Of a DNA stretch of 64,000 bases, positions 27,453-35,687 are shown in pieces. The stretch comes from Algibacter pectinivorans (GTDB lineage: Bacteria; Bacteroidota; Bacteroidia; Flavobacteriales; Flavobacteriaceae). The stretch's first letter is position 1; every line of letters begins with the position of its first letter. Location of the stretch: positions 47,010-111,009 of the forward strand of contig NZ_FOMI01000006.1 of NCBI RefSeq assembly GCF_900112595.1. The letters are read 5' to 3'. Position numbers and translations under genes: made by a program. Below the pieces are notes generated by a model that did not search any database, was not told the DNA's origin, and worked only from the letters and a program-made list of their open reading frames with translations.

Positions 27453-27691
27453 TTTAATAATTTTACTTTTAAATTTAAATGACTTTTTAAAATTAGCAAT
27501 AATATAACACAAAAAGCACCAATGGTTGTTACCATGTACCACGTGTTATCAAATCCCCAATCGTTAACCATTTGCATACTAGCTTTATGGCCAAAAATAT
27601 GCGCCATAGAAAACGCTATGGAATAAAAGGCCATATACTCGCCTTGGTTGCCTTTTTTAGCCCATTCCATAGCAAAGGCGGAAATCTCATT
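27449..27691 (-). pseudogene. C-terminal remnant of an MFS transporter
   Basis: About 80 codons encode EISAFAMEWAKKGNQGEYM, AFSMAHIFGHKASMQMV and two hydrophobic helices ending SHLNLKVKLLK. This is the last part of a ~400-aa MFS permease. Upstream the frame closes at TGA 27694-27692 and no further MFS sequence is present, so most of the gene is deleted. Its stop overlaps the ypdA start (ATGA), showing that the two were translationally coupled. An internal ATG at 27670 might still be translated. Confidence 0.75.
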
Positions 27692-27799
27692 TCATGTATC
27701 ATAATTTTTACTTTTAAAAGATATTGTTCTGTATTAAGATTAGTTCAATCTAAGACAATTTAAAGTTCAAATTTTTAAATTTATTAAATCACTAAAAAT

Positions 27800-27829
27800 A
27801 AAAAGTCCGACTTCGCAGTCGGACTTTTT
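27800..27829. terminator. Strong terminator hairpin
   Basis: AAAAGTCCGACT / AGTCGGACTTTT (27801-27812, 27817-27828) is a perfect 12-bp stem with a 4-nt loop. It lies just upstream of the MFS remnant with no intact gene feeding it, so it probably belonged to a gene lost in the deletion. The rest of 27692-28025 is AT-rich and holds only a short direct repeat (GTACAATATATAA, near 27860-27885). Confidence 0.75.
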
Positions 27830-28025
27830 AATATTGTAATTTTTTATATAAACATCAGTACAATATATAAAGTACAATATATAACTAGCCCAATCACTTG
27901 CCTTTAAACAAGAGGTCCATTGCTTTGTATAAATAGTGACGTTATTACGCATTTTAATGTCTTTTATACTTCAAATCTAGGTAAAATAATTTTAACTTGC
28001 ATTTTATAATCGTAAATTTTTAAAA

Positions 28026-28553
28026 ATGAAACGAATACGTTTAGTTCTCTTATTAAGCATTCTGCTAGTATCTTGTGGAAGTAGTTTTCGAAGCTTTTAT
28101 AATAATCATAAGGCCGATATGGGAGCAACATCCTTTCAAGTACCTAATTTTATGAAGGCTGTTTTAGGTAACATATCGCCCGAGGTAAAAAACGCCATTG
28201 GCAATATTTCAGATTTTAAATACATAAAGTTTCAAAACACAAACGCGCTAAAACGCAATACGTTAATCGATGAAATGAATGCCGTAACAAATAGCGGCTA
28301 TATCGATATCTTTAGGCAAAACGAAGTCGATAATACCCGAATTATTTCTGTAGTAGAATTAGGCGCTGTAGTCACTCAAGCTATTATTTTTAATAGCACT
28401 CCAACCGAAACTACAGCCTATTATTTACAGGGCAATTTCGATCCCGAAAAAATTAAGTCATTTTCAGATCCCGAAACCTTTAATGCCTTTTCAACCGATT
28501 TATTACAATCCTATAACACCAATCTTAACCCATCATTTAACCCCATAAACTAA
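28026..28553 (+). CDS. DUF4252 lipoprotein
   Basis: The 175-aa product has a lipoprotein signal (LLLSILLVSCGSS, Cys near residue 17). The mature chain matches DUF4252, a Bacteroidota family of ~175 aa: NFMKAVLGNISPEVKNAI, SDFKYIKFQN, DEMNAVTNSGYIDIF and VVELGAVVTQAIIF. Function is unknown; expected location is the periplasmic face. Its stop overlaps the start of the DUF1684 gene by one base (TAATG), implying coupled translation. Many flavobacteria carry two or more DUF4252 genes with an ECF sigma factor; none is adjacent here. Confidence 0.85.
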   Translation: MKRIRLVLLLSILLVSCGSSFRSFYNNHKADMGATSFQVPNFMKAVLGNISPEVKNAIGNISDFKYIKFQNTNALKRNTLIDEMNAVTNSGYIDIFRQNEVDNTRIISVVELGAVVTQAIIFNSTPTETTAYYLQGNFDPEKIKSFSDPETFNAFSTDLLQSYNTNLNPSFNPIN

Positions 28554-29338
28554 TGCTTAAATCCAAAGGAAGTAACCCAACAGAAAGCTTAAAATTATTT
28601 GGGCGCCTGCCTGCTGGCAGGCAGGTTAGCCACAAGGGGCGGGCTTTACGCTACAAGTCCTTGTGCCTCCTACGTGGGGCTGTGGGTTTTCTGCTGCAAT
28701 CCCTAACGCGGGTATTTCAGCCATTTATAAGTAAAGGTCAATGGTTGGCATTACTAGCTTTGTTTGTAGTTTTTACAAGTTGCGCTCAAGATAAACGCCC
28801 AATACAAGGCGAAACCGAATTTCAAAAAGAATTAAATGCAGAGTATAAAGATGCCAGTAAATCACCCTTAAAAGATAAGGATAGAAAAAACTTTAAAGGC
28901 TTAGATTTTTTTAAGGTCGATTCCTCCTATGTAGTAACAGCTACATTAACAAGAACGCCAGACAGTAAATGGTTTAACATGAAAACCACAACAAGTAGAG
29001 TATCTAAAGAGCGTGTTTATGGCATTTTAAGCTTTCAGTTAAAAGGAAAAGCATACCAACTAGAAATTTATCAGGGCAAAGATTTAATGGTAAAAGAAGG
29101 CTTCGAAGACTATTTGTTTTTACCTTTTTTAGATGAAACTAACGGGCTAGAAAGTTATGGCGGCGGCCGTTATTTAGATACTAGAATACCAGAAGGCAAC
29201 ACCATGCAAATCGATTTTAATAAAGCTTATAACCCTTACTGTGCTTATAACGATAAGTATTCTTGCCCTATAGTGCCAAGAAAAAATTATTTAAAAACTA
29301 GGGTAGAAGCAGGGGTTAAGGTGTTTAATAAGGATTAA
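28553..29338 (+). CDS. DUF1684 protein with repeat-derived N-terminus
   Basis: The 261-aa frame has a DUF1684 domain from about residue 80 (FQKELNAEYKDASKSPL, FFKVDSSYVVTATL, YDKYSCPIV region, YLKTRVEAGVKV). DUF1684 proteins usually begin with a short signal peptide. Here the hydrophobic stretch WLALLALFVVFTSCAQ (Cys ~77) is that signal with a lipobox. Residues ~16-55 (RLPAGRQVSHKGRALRYKS...) are a translation of dispersed repeat copy C at 28598-28713. The ATG at 28553 overlaps the DUF4252 stop. Either the repeat landed in-frame between start codon and signal core, or a non-ATG start just before WLALLAL is used; no good one is visible. Confidence 0.75.
   Translation: MLKSKGSNPTESLKLFGRLPAGRQVSHKGRALRYKSLCLLRGAVGFLLQSLTRVFQPFISKGQWLALLALFVVFTSCAQDKRPIQGETEFQKELNAEYKDASKSPLKDKDRKNFKGLDFFKVDSSYVVTATLTRTPDSKWFNMKTTTSRVSKERVYGILSFQLKGKAYQLEIYQGKDLMVKEGFEDYLFLPFLDETNGLESYGGGRYLDTRIPEGNTMQIDFNKAYNPYCAYNDKYSCPIVPRKNYLKTRVEAGVKVFNKD
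28598..28713 (+). repeat. Dispersed repeat, copy C (most complete)
   Basis: Begins TTTGGGCGCCTGCCTG and has the hairpin CCTGCCTG-CTGG-CAGGCAGG (28606-28625). GGGCGGGCTTTACGCTACAAG, CTACGTGGGGCTGTGGG and the end AATCCCTAACGCGGGT follow. Lies inside the reading frame of the DUF1684 gene. Confidence 0.85.
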
Positions 29339-29360
29339 ATATACTGTGAATTTTGGATGG

Positions 29361-29495
29361 TTCGTTTAACGGTTACGTATAAGAATAGCTGGGGTTTTGT
29401 GTGCGAGGATTTTCCGCAGGAAAATCAGAAGTAACAAAATTGCAACTACCTTTGTTTTAGCAAAACACCAGCAATTTTTTATATACGTGTTGTGT
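29361..29495 (-). repeat. Left boundary element of the 3-gene cassette
   Basis: An imperfect long hairpin. The outer end TTCGTTTAACG (29361-29371) is followed by arms ACGTATAAGAATAGCTGGGG (29375 on) and the complementary 29461-29488. An inner perfect hairpin GATTTTCC-GCA-GGAAAATC (29408-29426) lies between them, and the inner end is GTTGTGT (29489-29495). Read on the minus strand it runs ACACAAC...CGTTAAACGAA, the same ends as the element at 31632-31690. Confidence 0.7.
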
Positions 29496-29502
29496 GTTGG
29501 TT

Positions 29503-30210
29503 TTATTTGATTCCACCGAATGCTCCAAAGCACATATTCTTATGTAAAATCTCTGTTTTTTTAAAACCTATCTTTTTCATTAATTCTAACTGATAAGTCA
29601 TTGACCTAGGTGAATCTTCTTTTTCTACATAATCTAGAACTTTATTTCTGTATTCCTTTCCGTCTATACTTTCTAGATAATCTCCATAGCGTTCCCAAGT
29701 ATATTCAGTAACAGTATTAGTTTCTTGAGTTATTAAGTCTGAAATCATTAAACATCCCCCTGGTTTAAGTAAATTATATAGTTTATTAAAAGTAGTTTCC
29801 CAGTCGTTGTCATCTCGTAGATGGTGCAATACTGCTCCAGCTAATATAATGTCAAAACTTTTTTCTTTTAACTCTACTTCACGAATATCTCCTTGGATAG
29901 TTTCTACTTTGTTGTTTGTTTTGGCAGAGACTCTTTCCTTTGCTTTATCTAACATAGGTTTACTCAAATCAACCAAAGTACAATTTAAGTTAGCTATTTT
30001 AGTTAACATTTTTAAACTATAATTCCCTGCTCCACAACCTATATCTAATAAGTTTTTAGCATTAGGCATAATTCTTTTAGAAGTTTCGGTTAAAAGTTCA
30101 AGAGATATTTTTGCATCAATTGTAGCTACTTGACCAGTATCTAGATTTGAAAATCTTTCGACATCATTATCAAAACGTTCTTTTATTTCTTTTACTGTTG
30201 ATTTTATCAT
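29503..30210 (-). CDS. Class I SAM-dependent methyltransferase
   Basis: This 235-aa protein has a Rossmann-like methyltransferase core. Motif I is NLLDIGCGAGNYSLKM (~residues 53-68), the acidic loop is CTLVDLSKPMLDKA, and later come VETIQGDIREVEL, FDIILAGAVLHHL and LLKPGGCLMISDL. The substrate is unknown; the fold is of the UbiE/small-molecule type. It is the last gene of a three-gene unit, 11 bp after the SDR stop, and lies between the inverted boundary elements. Confidence 0.85.
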   Translation of the reverse strand: MIKSTVKEIKERFDNDVERFSNLDTGQVATIDAKISLELLTETSKRIMPNAKNLLDIGCGAGNYSLKMLTKIANLNCTLVDLSKPMLDKAKERVSAKTNNKVETIQGDIREVELKEKSFDIILAGAVLHHLRDDNDWETTFNKLYNLLKPGGCLMISDLITQETNTVTEYTWERYGDYLESIDGKEYRNKVLDYVEKEDSPRSMTYQLELMKKIGFKKTEILHKNMCFGAFGGIK

Positions 30211-30221
30211 TGTTTATTTTT

Positions 30222-30962
30222 TTATTCAAAACCTCCTGAAACACCTATTTTTTGCCCCGTAATCCAAGAAGAATCATTAGAAGCTAAAAAGATAGCTAAT
30301 TCTGAGATGTCCTTAGGTTGTCCAATTCTCCCCAATGCTGTGTTTGCGACTACAAAATTTTCTATCTCTGTTCCGGCAATTTGATTTCCTTCTGTTTGAG
30401 TTGGACCAGGTAAAATTGAATTTACGCGAATGTTTTTTGCTCCTAATTCTTTTGATAGTGTTTGAGTAATAGAATCTACAGCACTTTTACTAGCAGAATA
30501 AACTACAGACATAGGTGTGGGTTTAACACTTGCAATAGAGCTAATATTTATAATGCTGGCACCATCTTTATTGAAAATTTTTAAAGCCTCTTGAATACAA
30601 ATTATTGTACTTAAAACATTGTTGCTAAATTGATGGTAAAATTCTTTTTCGGTAACAACCTCTATGGGGGCAAAATTATATACCCCAGCATTATTTATTA
30701 GTATATCAAGATTTCCAAATGCTTTATTGGATTGCTCAAATAGATTTTTTACATCTTCCGATTTTGTGATGTTGGCTTTTATGGCTATTGCTGTACCTCC
30801 GTTTTTTGTAATTGTTTTTACAACAGGTTCTGCTCCGTTATGGTCTGAAAAATAATTAACGATAACTTTTGCCCCTTCTTTTGCTATCGCTTTTGCTATT
30901 TCAGCTCCAATACCTTTTGAAGCACCTGTAACTATTGCTGTTTTATCTTTTAATTTGTTCAT
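30222..30962 (-). CDS. Short-chain dehydrogenase/reductase
   Basis: 246 aa, classical SDR length. The cofactor motif is TGASKGIGAEIAKAI (residues ~10-24), with NNAG (~90), the catalytic Ser in INISSIASVKP and the active-site YSASKSAVDSITQTL (YxxxK). The C-terminus ends GVSGGFE, with GRIGQPKDISELAIFLAS before it. It probably reduces or oxidises a small carbonyl or alcohol with NAD(P)H. Middle gene of the cassette, 71 bp downstream of the Crp-like gene. Confidence 0.9.
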   Translation of the reverse strand: MNKLKDKTAIVTGASKGIGAEIAKAIAKEGAKVIVNYFSDHNGAEPVVKTITKNGGTAIAIKANITKSEDVKNLFEQSNKAFGNLDILINNAGVYNFAPIEVVTEKEFYHQFSNNVLSTIICIQEALKIFNKDGASIINISSIASVKPTPMSVVYSASKSAVDSITQTLSKELGAKNIRVNSILPGPTQTEGNQIAGTEIENFVVANTALGRIGQPKDISELAIFLASNDSSWITGQKIGVSGGFE

Positions 30963-31033
30963 TATCTAACTTTATTAATTTGGAATAAAACTAGAGTAAT
31001 AAAAAAACAAAAAGTTTGCTCTATGACAAAAAA

Positions 31034-31627
31034 TTACCTTTTTGCTCTTATTCTACTAAGCGTGTATTGAGTGATACCTAAAAAAGACGCAATTTGATTT
31101 TGAGGAATACGTTGAATAATTGATGGGTGTCGTTGTAATAACTTATTATATTTTGTTAGTGCGTCATCTACAAACATTTCACTTTTTAGGTTATATTTTT
31201 CAAGTAATGCTTGTTCTTTAATTAAACTTATTATTTTAGAAAAATTAACAATTTTATCTTCAAATAATTTAAATGAGTTGTCTGTTATTGTTAGTACAGA
31301 ACACCTTGTTAAAGCCTTAATATATTCTTTTGATGGTGTTTTATTGGTAAAACTGTCTATATCTACAGCAAAATGTCCTTCTGTAGTAAAATATTGTATA
31401 AATTCATCGTCGTTAGAGTTTGTTCTTACAACTTTAAACACACCATCTAATACGAAACCCAATTTTCGGCAAATTTCACCTCGTTTAGAGTAAATTTCAC
31501 CTTTATTAATAGTTTCTAAATTAATATTATTTTCAATTAAATTTTGTTCTTCTAATGAAATAGGTAAAACAGAGTTTAATTTTGTTATTAATTTATTCAT
31601 TTTTGGTTTTTCAGTGTTTTTGAGCAC
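31034..31627 (-). CDS. Crp/Fnr-family transcriptional regulator
   Basis: About 197 aa (188 if it starts at ATG 31600, MNKLITKLNSVLP). It has an N-terminal cyclic-nucleotide-binding-like beta roll (INKGEIYSKRGEICRKLGFVLDGVFKVV, DEFIQYFTTEGHFAVD) and a C-terminal helix-turn-helix (RIPQNQIASFLGITQYTLSRIRAKR). No Fnr cysteine cluster is present. This type is common in Bacteroidota beside the oxidoreductase it controls, which fits the SDR downstream. First gene of the cassette. Confidence 0.88.
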   Translation of the reverse strand: MLKNTEKPKMNKLITKLNSVLPISLEEQNLIENNINLETINKGEIYSKRGEICRKLGFVLDGVFKVVRTNSNDDEFIQYFTTEGHFAVDIDSFTNKTPSKEYIKALTRCSVLTITDNSFKLFEDKIVNFSKIISLIKEQALLEKYNLKSEMFVDDALTKYNKLLQRHPSIIQRIPQNQIASFLGITQYTLSRIRAKR

Positions 31628-31631
31628 TAAT

Positions 31632-31690
31632 ACACAACGTTTTTACGGATATGAAATCGTTTTAATGTCTTATTTCCGACGTTAAACGAA
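31632..31690 (+). repeat. Right boundary element of the 3-gene cassette
   Basis: Runs ACACAACG (31632-31639) to CGTTAAACGAA (31680-31690). AACGT/ACGTT and CGGATATGA/TTATTTCCG pair imperfectly to give a hairpin. Shares both ends and CTTAT with the minus-strand reading of 29361-29495, in inverted orientation. Confidence 0.6.
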
Positions 31691-31721
31691 GTTAGTTGAT
31701 ATTTTTTACAAAGTCAAGTGC

Positions 31722-32087
31722 TTATTTAACCAAATACATCCCTGCAAATACCGCCAAAAAACCAATAACAAAACTGGCAATAGTGTATAAAGCAAAACTT
31801 GTAAAATCTCCAGATTTTAAAAACACATGGTTTTCGTAAGCAAAGGTAGAAAAGGTTGTAAAGCCACCGCAAAACCCTGTGGCTAGTAATAGCGTATGGC
31901 TTTGAGATAGGGTGTTGTTTTTTGCAGCTAAACCTAAAATAATGCCAATTAATAAGCTTCCTAAAATGTTGGCAGCAAAAGTACCATAAGGTATTCCCGT
32001 TTCGGGGTTGTTAAGGTATTTGCCAATAATATAACGTAAACTGCTACCAAAACCACCACCTAAAAAAACCAATAAAATGTTTTTCAT
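31722..32087 (-). CDS. crcB: Fluoride ion channel CrcB/Fluc
   Basis: A 121-aa protein with four transmembrane helices and the family signatures GGGFGSSLRYIIG (start), YGTFAANILGSLLIGI (helix-2 Asn), and GFCGGFTTFSTFAYE (phenylalanine box and Na+ site). Dual-topology Fluc dimers export fluoride. It overlaps nothing but starts 4 bp after the SRPBCC/GyrI gene stop, suggesting one transcript. No fluoride riboswitch was seen. Confidence 0.93.
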   Translation of the reverse strand: MKNILLVFLGGGFGSSLRYIIGKYLNNPETGIPYGTFAANILGSLLIGIILGLAAKNNTLSQSHTLLLATGFCGGFTTFSTFAYENHVFLKSGDFTSFALYTIASFVIGFLAVFAGMYLVK

Positions 32088-32090
32088 ATG

Positions 32091-33110
32091 CTATTTTATT
32101 GGGATATAAATTTCTGTAATCCAATCGGCCGGATTAGGAAAGTTACCAGGATCGTTGGTGTAAATTTCAAAAGGTTTTAAGTCTGACTGTTCAAGGTTTT
32201 TAGCAGCCAAATACTCCATTGTAGATGTCCAAGCTTCTGGTAAGTTGGTGTAGTTGCCTTTTAAGGTTGTTTTTAAAACCGTTGTTTTAGGTATGTAGCC
32301 ACATAACACCTCGCTAGTGTCGTTTACAATAACACGGTCTCTTACAGGTATAGCGTTACTCATTATAACACTACCGTTTTCGGTATTCATTTCATTATAA
32401 ATGGTAAACGGCATGCCATTGGCAACAATATGGTTTTGAGACATATACTTCATAATTTCGCCAAATTGTTTACCTATTACTCGACTTATGTTTGTTTTGG
32501 TAGCCGATGTGGTTTTATACAAGTAAAAGCCACCACCATACTCGGTTATATCATCAATATTAATGGTGTAAACCTTCATGCTTTCCTGGACAATGCTATC
32601 TAGTTTTTCTAAGCTACGCTCGTAATGCGGTGCAATTTGTTTTTCCATGCCACCCGTAAAAGTAGCAAAGGCTTTAAACCCAAATGGTAAATCTTTGCCA
32701 GATATAGTCCAAGTTACATCGGTAGATCCATTGTCATTCGATTTAAATAGCCACGAAATATCCGATGTAGGAAAATCTGCAAATTGCATTTCTTGTTTTA
32801 TGGTATTATTTACAACAGTTTGTACTGTTTTTATGGTGCCCATACCATCTTTATCTTCCCATGAATATGAGCCATTAACCCCTTTAGTGGTTTCGGCAAG
32901 TGTAATGGTCATTTCTGGGTCGGCTTCTGCCCAAGATGACCAAACTTCCCAATTTTTAAAATCTACTACATTATTATAAATTACAGCTTTAGGTGCATTT
33001 ATTGTTCTAGTTCTAGAAACCTCAAAGTTATTAGGTTGTACAGCAATATATATAGCTAAACCAATAATAGCAATTAGAAGTAAAAATAAAATGTATTTAG
33101 CAGCCTTCAT
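32091..33110 (-). CDS. Membrane-anchored SRPBCC plus GyrI-like protein
   Basis: About 339 aa from ATG 33110 (MKAAKYILFLLLIAII). One N-terminal transmembrane anchor precedes an SRPBCC/polyketide-cyclase-like domain (residues ~25-165: TINAPKAVIYNNVVDFKNWEVW, GVNGSYSWEDKDGMG). A GyrI-like small-molecule binding domain follows (~190-335: ITEYGGGFYLYKTTSAT, FEIYTNDPGNFPNPADWITEIYIPI). Both domains are ligand-binding folds, so a sensor or carrier for a hydrophobic compound is plausible. It is four bases upstream of crcB in the same direction. An ATG ten codons upstream is less likely because it precedes the anchor. Confidence 0.85.
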   Translation of the reverse strand: MKAAKYILFLLLIAIIGLAIYIAVQPNNFEVSRTRTINAPKAVIYNNVVDFKNWEVWSSWAEADPEMTITLAETTKGVNGSYSWEDKDGMGTIKTVQTVVNNTIKQEMQFADFPTSDISWLFKSNDNGSTDVTWTISGKDLPFGFKAFATFTGGMEKQIAPHYERSLEKLDSIVQESMKVYTINIDDITEYGGGFYLYKTTSATKTNISRVIGKQFGEIMKYMSQNHIVANGMPFTIYNEMNTENGSVIMSNAIPVRDRVIVNDTSEVLCGYIPKTTVLKTTLKGNYTNLPEAWTSTMEYLAAKNLEQSDLKPFEIYTNDPGNFPNPADWITEIYIPIK

Positions 33111-33140
33111 ATTAAATATTTGAGAGATTTTAAGACTCAA

Positions 33141-33671
33141 ATATAATGATTTTTAGTGCTTAAAAGAATTTTATGAAAAATCACTTATTAAAGTGCTTAA
33201 TAAGGTTGCAATTTCAAGGTGTTACTGGTTTTAATAATGGATTACTACTAGCCTAATATTAATTGCATGAACAATAGCTGGTTGGCTAATTTTATGGATG
33301 GTTTAGCCATTCTGGTAGCTCTAAAAATATAAGAAATACACCTTGAGAAAGTAAAGAAATAAGAGCTAAAAAGAAATGTTACGTTTAAGAATATATCTTT
33401 AAAATACATAGCAAAAACGTAAAGAAGGAGTCACAAAAAAACAAGTAATTAAGGTTCTGTTTTTTTATTTACACTAAAAACTAATAAGATGACGTTAAAA
33501 ACAATTAGAGCACTAATAATTAATATAATATTCATTTTAGTATGGTTTTGTTTTAATTAGATGCATGAAAGTTTAAAAGGTTGCGTGTACAAAACACATT
33601 TTTTTTATTTAGTTGTAATTACTAGTATTTTAAAGGATTTAATTACCTCTAATTAGGTTAGTTTTATAAAT
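33141..33671. other. Non-coding stretch with one possible small membrane peptide
   Basis: About 530 bp without a firm gene. A 23-codon frame at 33489-33560 (+) encodes MTLKTIRALIINIIFILVWF..., a single hydrophobic helix after a short basic start. It could be a small membrane peptide but has no supporting context. Otherwise AT-rich without strong structure. Confidence 0.3.
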
Positions 33672-33699
33672 AAAAAAATCCCCATAAAAGGGGATTTTA
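33672..33699 (-). terminator. Terminator of the DUF5723 gene
   Basis: AAAATCCCC / GGGGATTTT perfect 9-bp stem, 6-nt loop (33675-33698), with seven T following on the minus strand. Confidence 0.85.
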
Positions 33700-33720
33700 A
33701 ATATTTACATGGTTTTAATT

Positions 33721-35046
33721 TTATTGGTAAATAGGAATTTTTAGACCAACATAAACATCTGTGGTTTTTGTAGTGTCCGAAAGTAGATTAGATAGTATAG
33801 AACCAGAACCAACCATAAGCGGGCCTACACGAAGACCACCACCCCAGGCAAAGTCACCATATTGCCTAAAGCTTACTGGAGAATAGATGCTAAACCACTT
33901 GGTTTCTAAACGAGGCGCTAGGGTTACAGAATTAATAATGTTGTTACTACCTGTTGTACTTTTCTTAACTAACGATAAATTGGTTTGTAAGCTTACATAA
34001 AGTTTGTTTTTAATGTTATAATCTGCTAAAAAGTGAAACGCCGTAGGTAGGTTTATTTTTTGAGCAATTGTTTCTTCGGTGCTTGTGTAATTATCATCTA
34101 AAAAATCTTCGGTATCCTCATCGTAATCAGATGCATTTACGGTTTTATTTAAATCATAAGTGGTTACAACACTTTCTTTGTAATTAATAGACCCTATATC
34201 GGTTATTGAAGCCCCAATTTTCAATTTATATTTATTGTGTTTTTTTGTTAAAGAATCTAAATCGGTTCTTGGTCTAAACTCATAAGTAAAACCTATATCG
34301 GCTCCAAAACCAGATGTTAAATTGCTAAATTCAATATCGTCGTTATCAAAGTCTTGACTTATACCATATTGTAAAGATCCTGTTGTATTAAGGGTTTCGT
34401 TAGTAGCGTCGTAATCACCTGTAAAACTAGGGCTGTTTATAAATACGCCTCCTGCACCTTGCAAGTATTTTAAAGTGACACCACCTTTAAGAAAGTTTTG
34501 TTCTTTATCTACAAGTACGCGGCCGTAAACTAAGCCTACTTCGGCCCAAGCATGTATGGTTCCGGTTAGGTTCTCGGAATTAAACATAAAATCTTCGTTG
34601 GTATCAAAATTATCGGCTAAGTTTTCATAAAGTTCGCCGCTAATATTATTAATATTAAAAAAGGCACGAACTCTGCTTACCATACCAATACTGCTTTTTG
34701 GAGTAAGGTTAAACATAAACGAAGGCCCTAATATATCGGCATTTAAAAAGAAATTGTTAGCGTTAGATGGAAACTTTTCAGCATCAGATTCAAAATCGAA
34801 ACCGCCGTCCGATTTTATAACATCGCTAACGTTTATGCCAAAGTAATCACTTCCGCCAAAAACACTTGCCGAAAACAAGTTTACATCGGCTTTAACGCGA
34901 GAATCTACTACATTAGATGGATTAGAAATTAAACCGTGCACACCGGAATAATTGTCTACAGAATGCCCAACATAACTTTGGGCTTTTAAGAGGTTTGGAA
35001 TTGTTAAAATTAATAATACTAAAAGATTTAAATTTAGTTTTTTCAT
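33721..35046 (-). CDS. DUF5723 outer-membrane barrel protein
   Basis: The 441-aa product has a signal peptide (NLLKAQ, cleaved near residue 22). The mature start SYVGHSVDNYSGVHGLISNPSNVV is typical of DUF5723 proteins, as are repeated amphipathic strands such as LKIGASITDIGSINY and the C-terminal VYVGLKIPIYQ ending in an aromatic-rich strand. An outer-membrane beta-barrel of PorP/FadL-like shape is expected. Function is unknown. It is monocistronic with a good terminator. Confidence 0.85.
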   Translation of the reverse strand: MKKLNLNLLVLLILTIPNLLKAQSYVGHSVDNYSGVHGLISNPSNVVDSRVKADVNLFSASVFGGSDYFGINVSDVIKSDGGFDFESDAEKFPSNANNFFLNADILGPSFMFNLTPKSSIGMVSRVRAFFNINNISGELYENLADNFDTNEDFMFNSENLTGTIHAWAEVGLVYGRVLVDKEQNFLKGGVTLKYLQGAGGVFINSPSFTGDYDATNETLNTTGSLQYGISQDFDNDDIEFSNLTSGFGADIGFTYEFRPRTDLDSLTKKHNKYKLKIGASITDIGSINYKESVVTTYDLNKTVNASDYDEDTEDFLDDNYTSTEETIAQKINLPTAFHFLADYNIKNKLYVSLQTNLSLVKKSTTGSNNIINSVTLAPRLETKWFSIYSPVSFRQYGDFAWGGGLRVGPLMVGSGSILSNLLSDTTKTTDVYVGLKIPIYQ

Positions 35047-35478
35047 TTTTAATTGGTTTGGTTAATAATAGCTTTCAAACATACAATAAATATTAAAATA
35101 GAAAATCGCTACATGAGGGATTTTGTTTAAGACTATTTTAATGTACTGAATAATAGTGTATTTGTGTTTTTTTTTTTGATAGAGCGTAGCAATAATAAAA
35201 TCGTTTTATATTTTACTTTAATTATTTTGGTAAGCTTCAAGAATTTAAGGTAATTAGGGTGAATTTAATATTAAGTTTATGTTTCGAAAAAATTGAAAAT
35301 GTTTGGAGAGAAAAAGTTGTTTCATAATCACGATTATTAAGTTTAGCATACACAAAAAATAGAGGTACGAAACCGCCTATGCTAAAAAATAATCTAAGGG
35401 AGATTTTTAATTTAGAACAAAATGTGTTTCAACCAATAAAATAATCGATGAATAGTATTTAAAACAGGGAGAAAAGTT
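35047..35478. other. Non-coding stretch with one inverted repeat
   Basis: 432 bp of AT-rich sequence. The only structure noticed is TTTAGCATA / TATGCTAAA (35342-35350, 35378-35386), a 9-bp stem with a 27-nt loop and no T run. Confidence 0.4.
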
Positions 35479-35664
35479 CTATTTAAAGAAAAACTTAATA
35501 GCCGAAATCATTAAAATAAAACCAATAAAAGCAACTAAAATCCATATACTACCGCTATAAAAACGTTTGTGAAGTTTAAAGTCCTTTCGGTACGTGTAGC
35601 CAATAATAATAGCGAACGCTATGAAGAATATAATTCCGAAAATGATTTGACCTTTACTAAACAT
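35479..35664 (-). CDS. Small two-helix membrane protein
   Basis: About 61 aa from ATG 35664 (MFSKGQIIFGIIFFIAFAIIIGYTYRKDFKLHKRFY). Two hydrophobic helices flank a basic loop (YRKDFKLHKRF), and the chain ends SAIKFFFK. Conserved flavobacterial families of this size and shape exist, but no function is known. Its start lies 23 bp from the divergent pyrophosphohydrolase gene, a tight head-to-head arrangement. Confidence 0.65.
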   Translation of the reverse strand: MFSKGQIIFGIIFFIAFAIIIGYTYRKDFKLHKRFYSGSIWILVAFIGFILMISAIKFFFK

Positions 35665-35687
35665 ATAGTTACTTTTATGCAAATTTA

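Larger units (their letters stand above)
29361..31690 (-). mobile_element. Putative non-autonomous cassette with inverted ends
   Basis: A 2.33-kb unit bounded by perfect 11-bp inverted repeats TTCGTTTAACG (29361-29371) and CGTTAAACGAA (31680-31690). Each belongs to a hairpin-forming boundary element whose inner end is GTTGTGT/ACACAAC. Inside are three genes on one strand (Crp-like regulator, SDR, methyltransferase) and no recombinase. No target-site duplication is evident, so mobility is inferred, not shown. Confidence 0.45.

Noticed and set aside
27767-27952. 61-codon minus-strand frame upstream of the MFS remnant
   Set aside because: It runs through a perfect terminator hairpin and is cysteine/isoleucine-rich noise.
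29361-31690. True integron cassette array
   Set aside because: Only one multi-gene unit is present, no integrase is seen, and the inner core sites (GTTGTGT/ACACAAC) do not fit GTTRRRY/RYYYAAC.
31628-31721. Fluoride riboswitch near crcB
   Set aside because: crcB is downstream of the SRPBCC/GyrI gene on the other side; this region is downstream of crcB and holds the cassette boundary instead.
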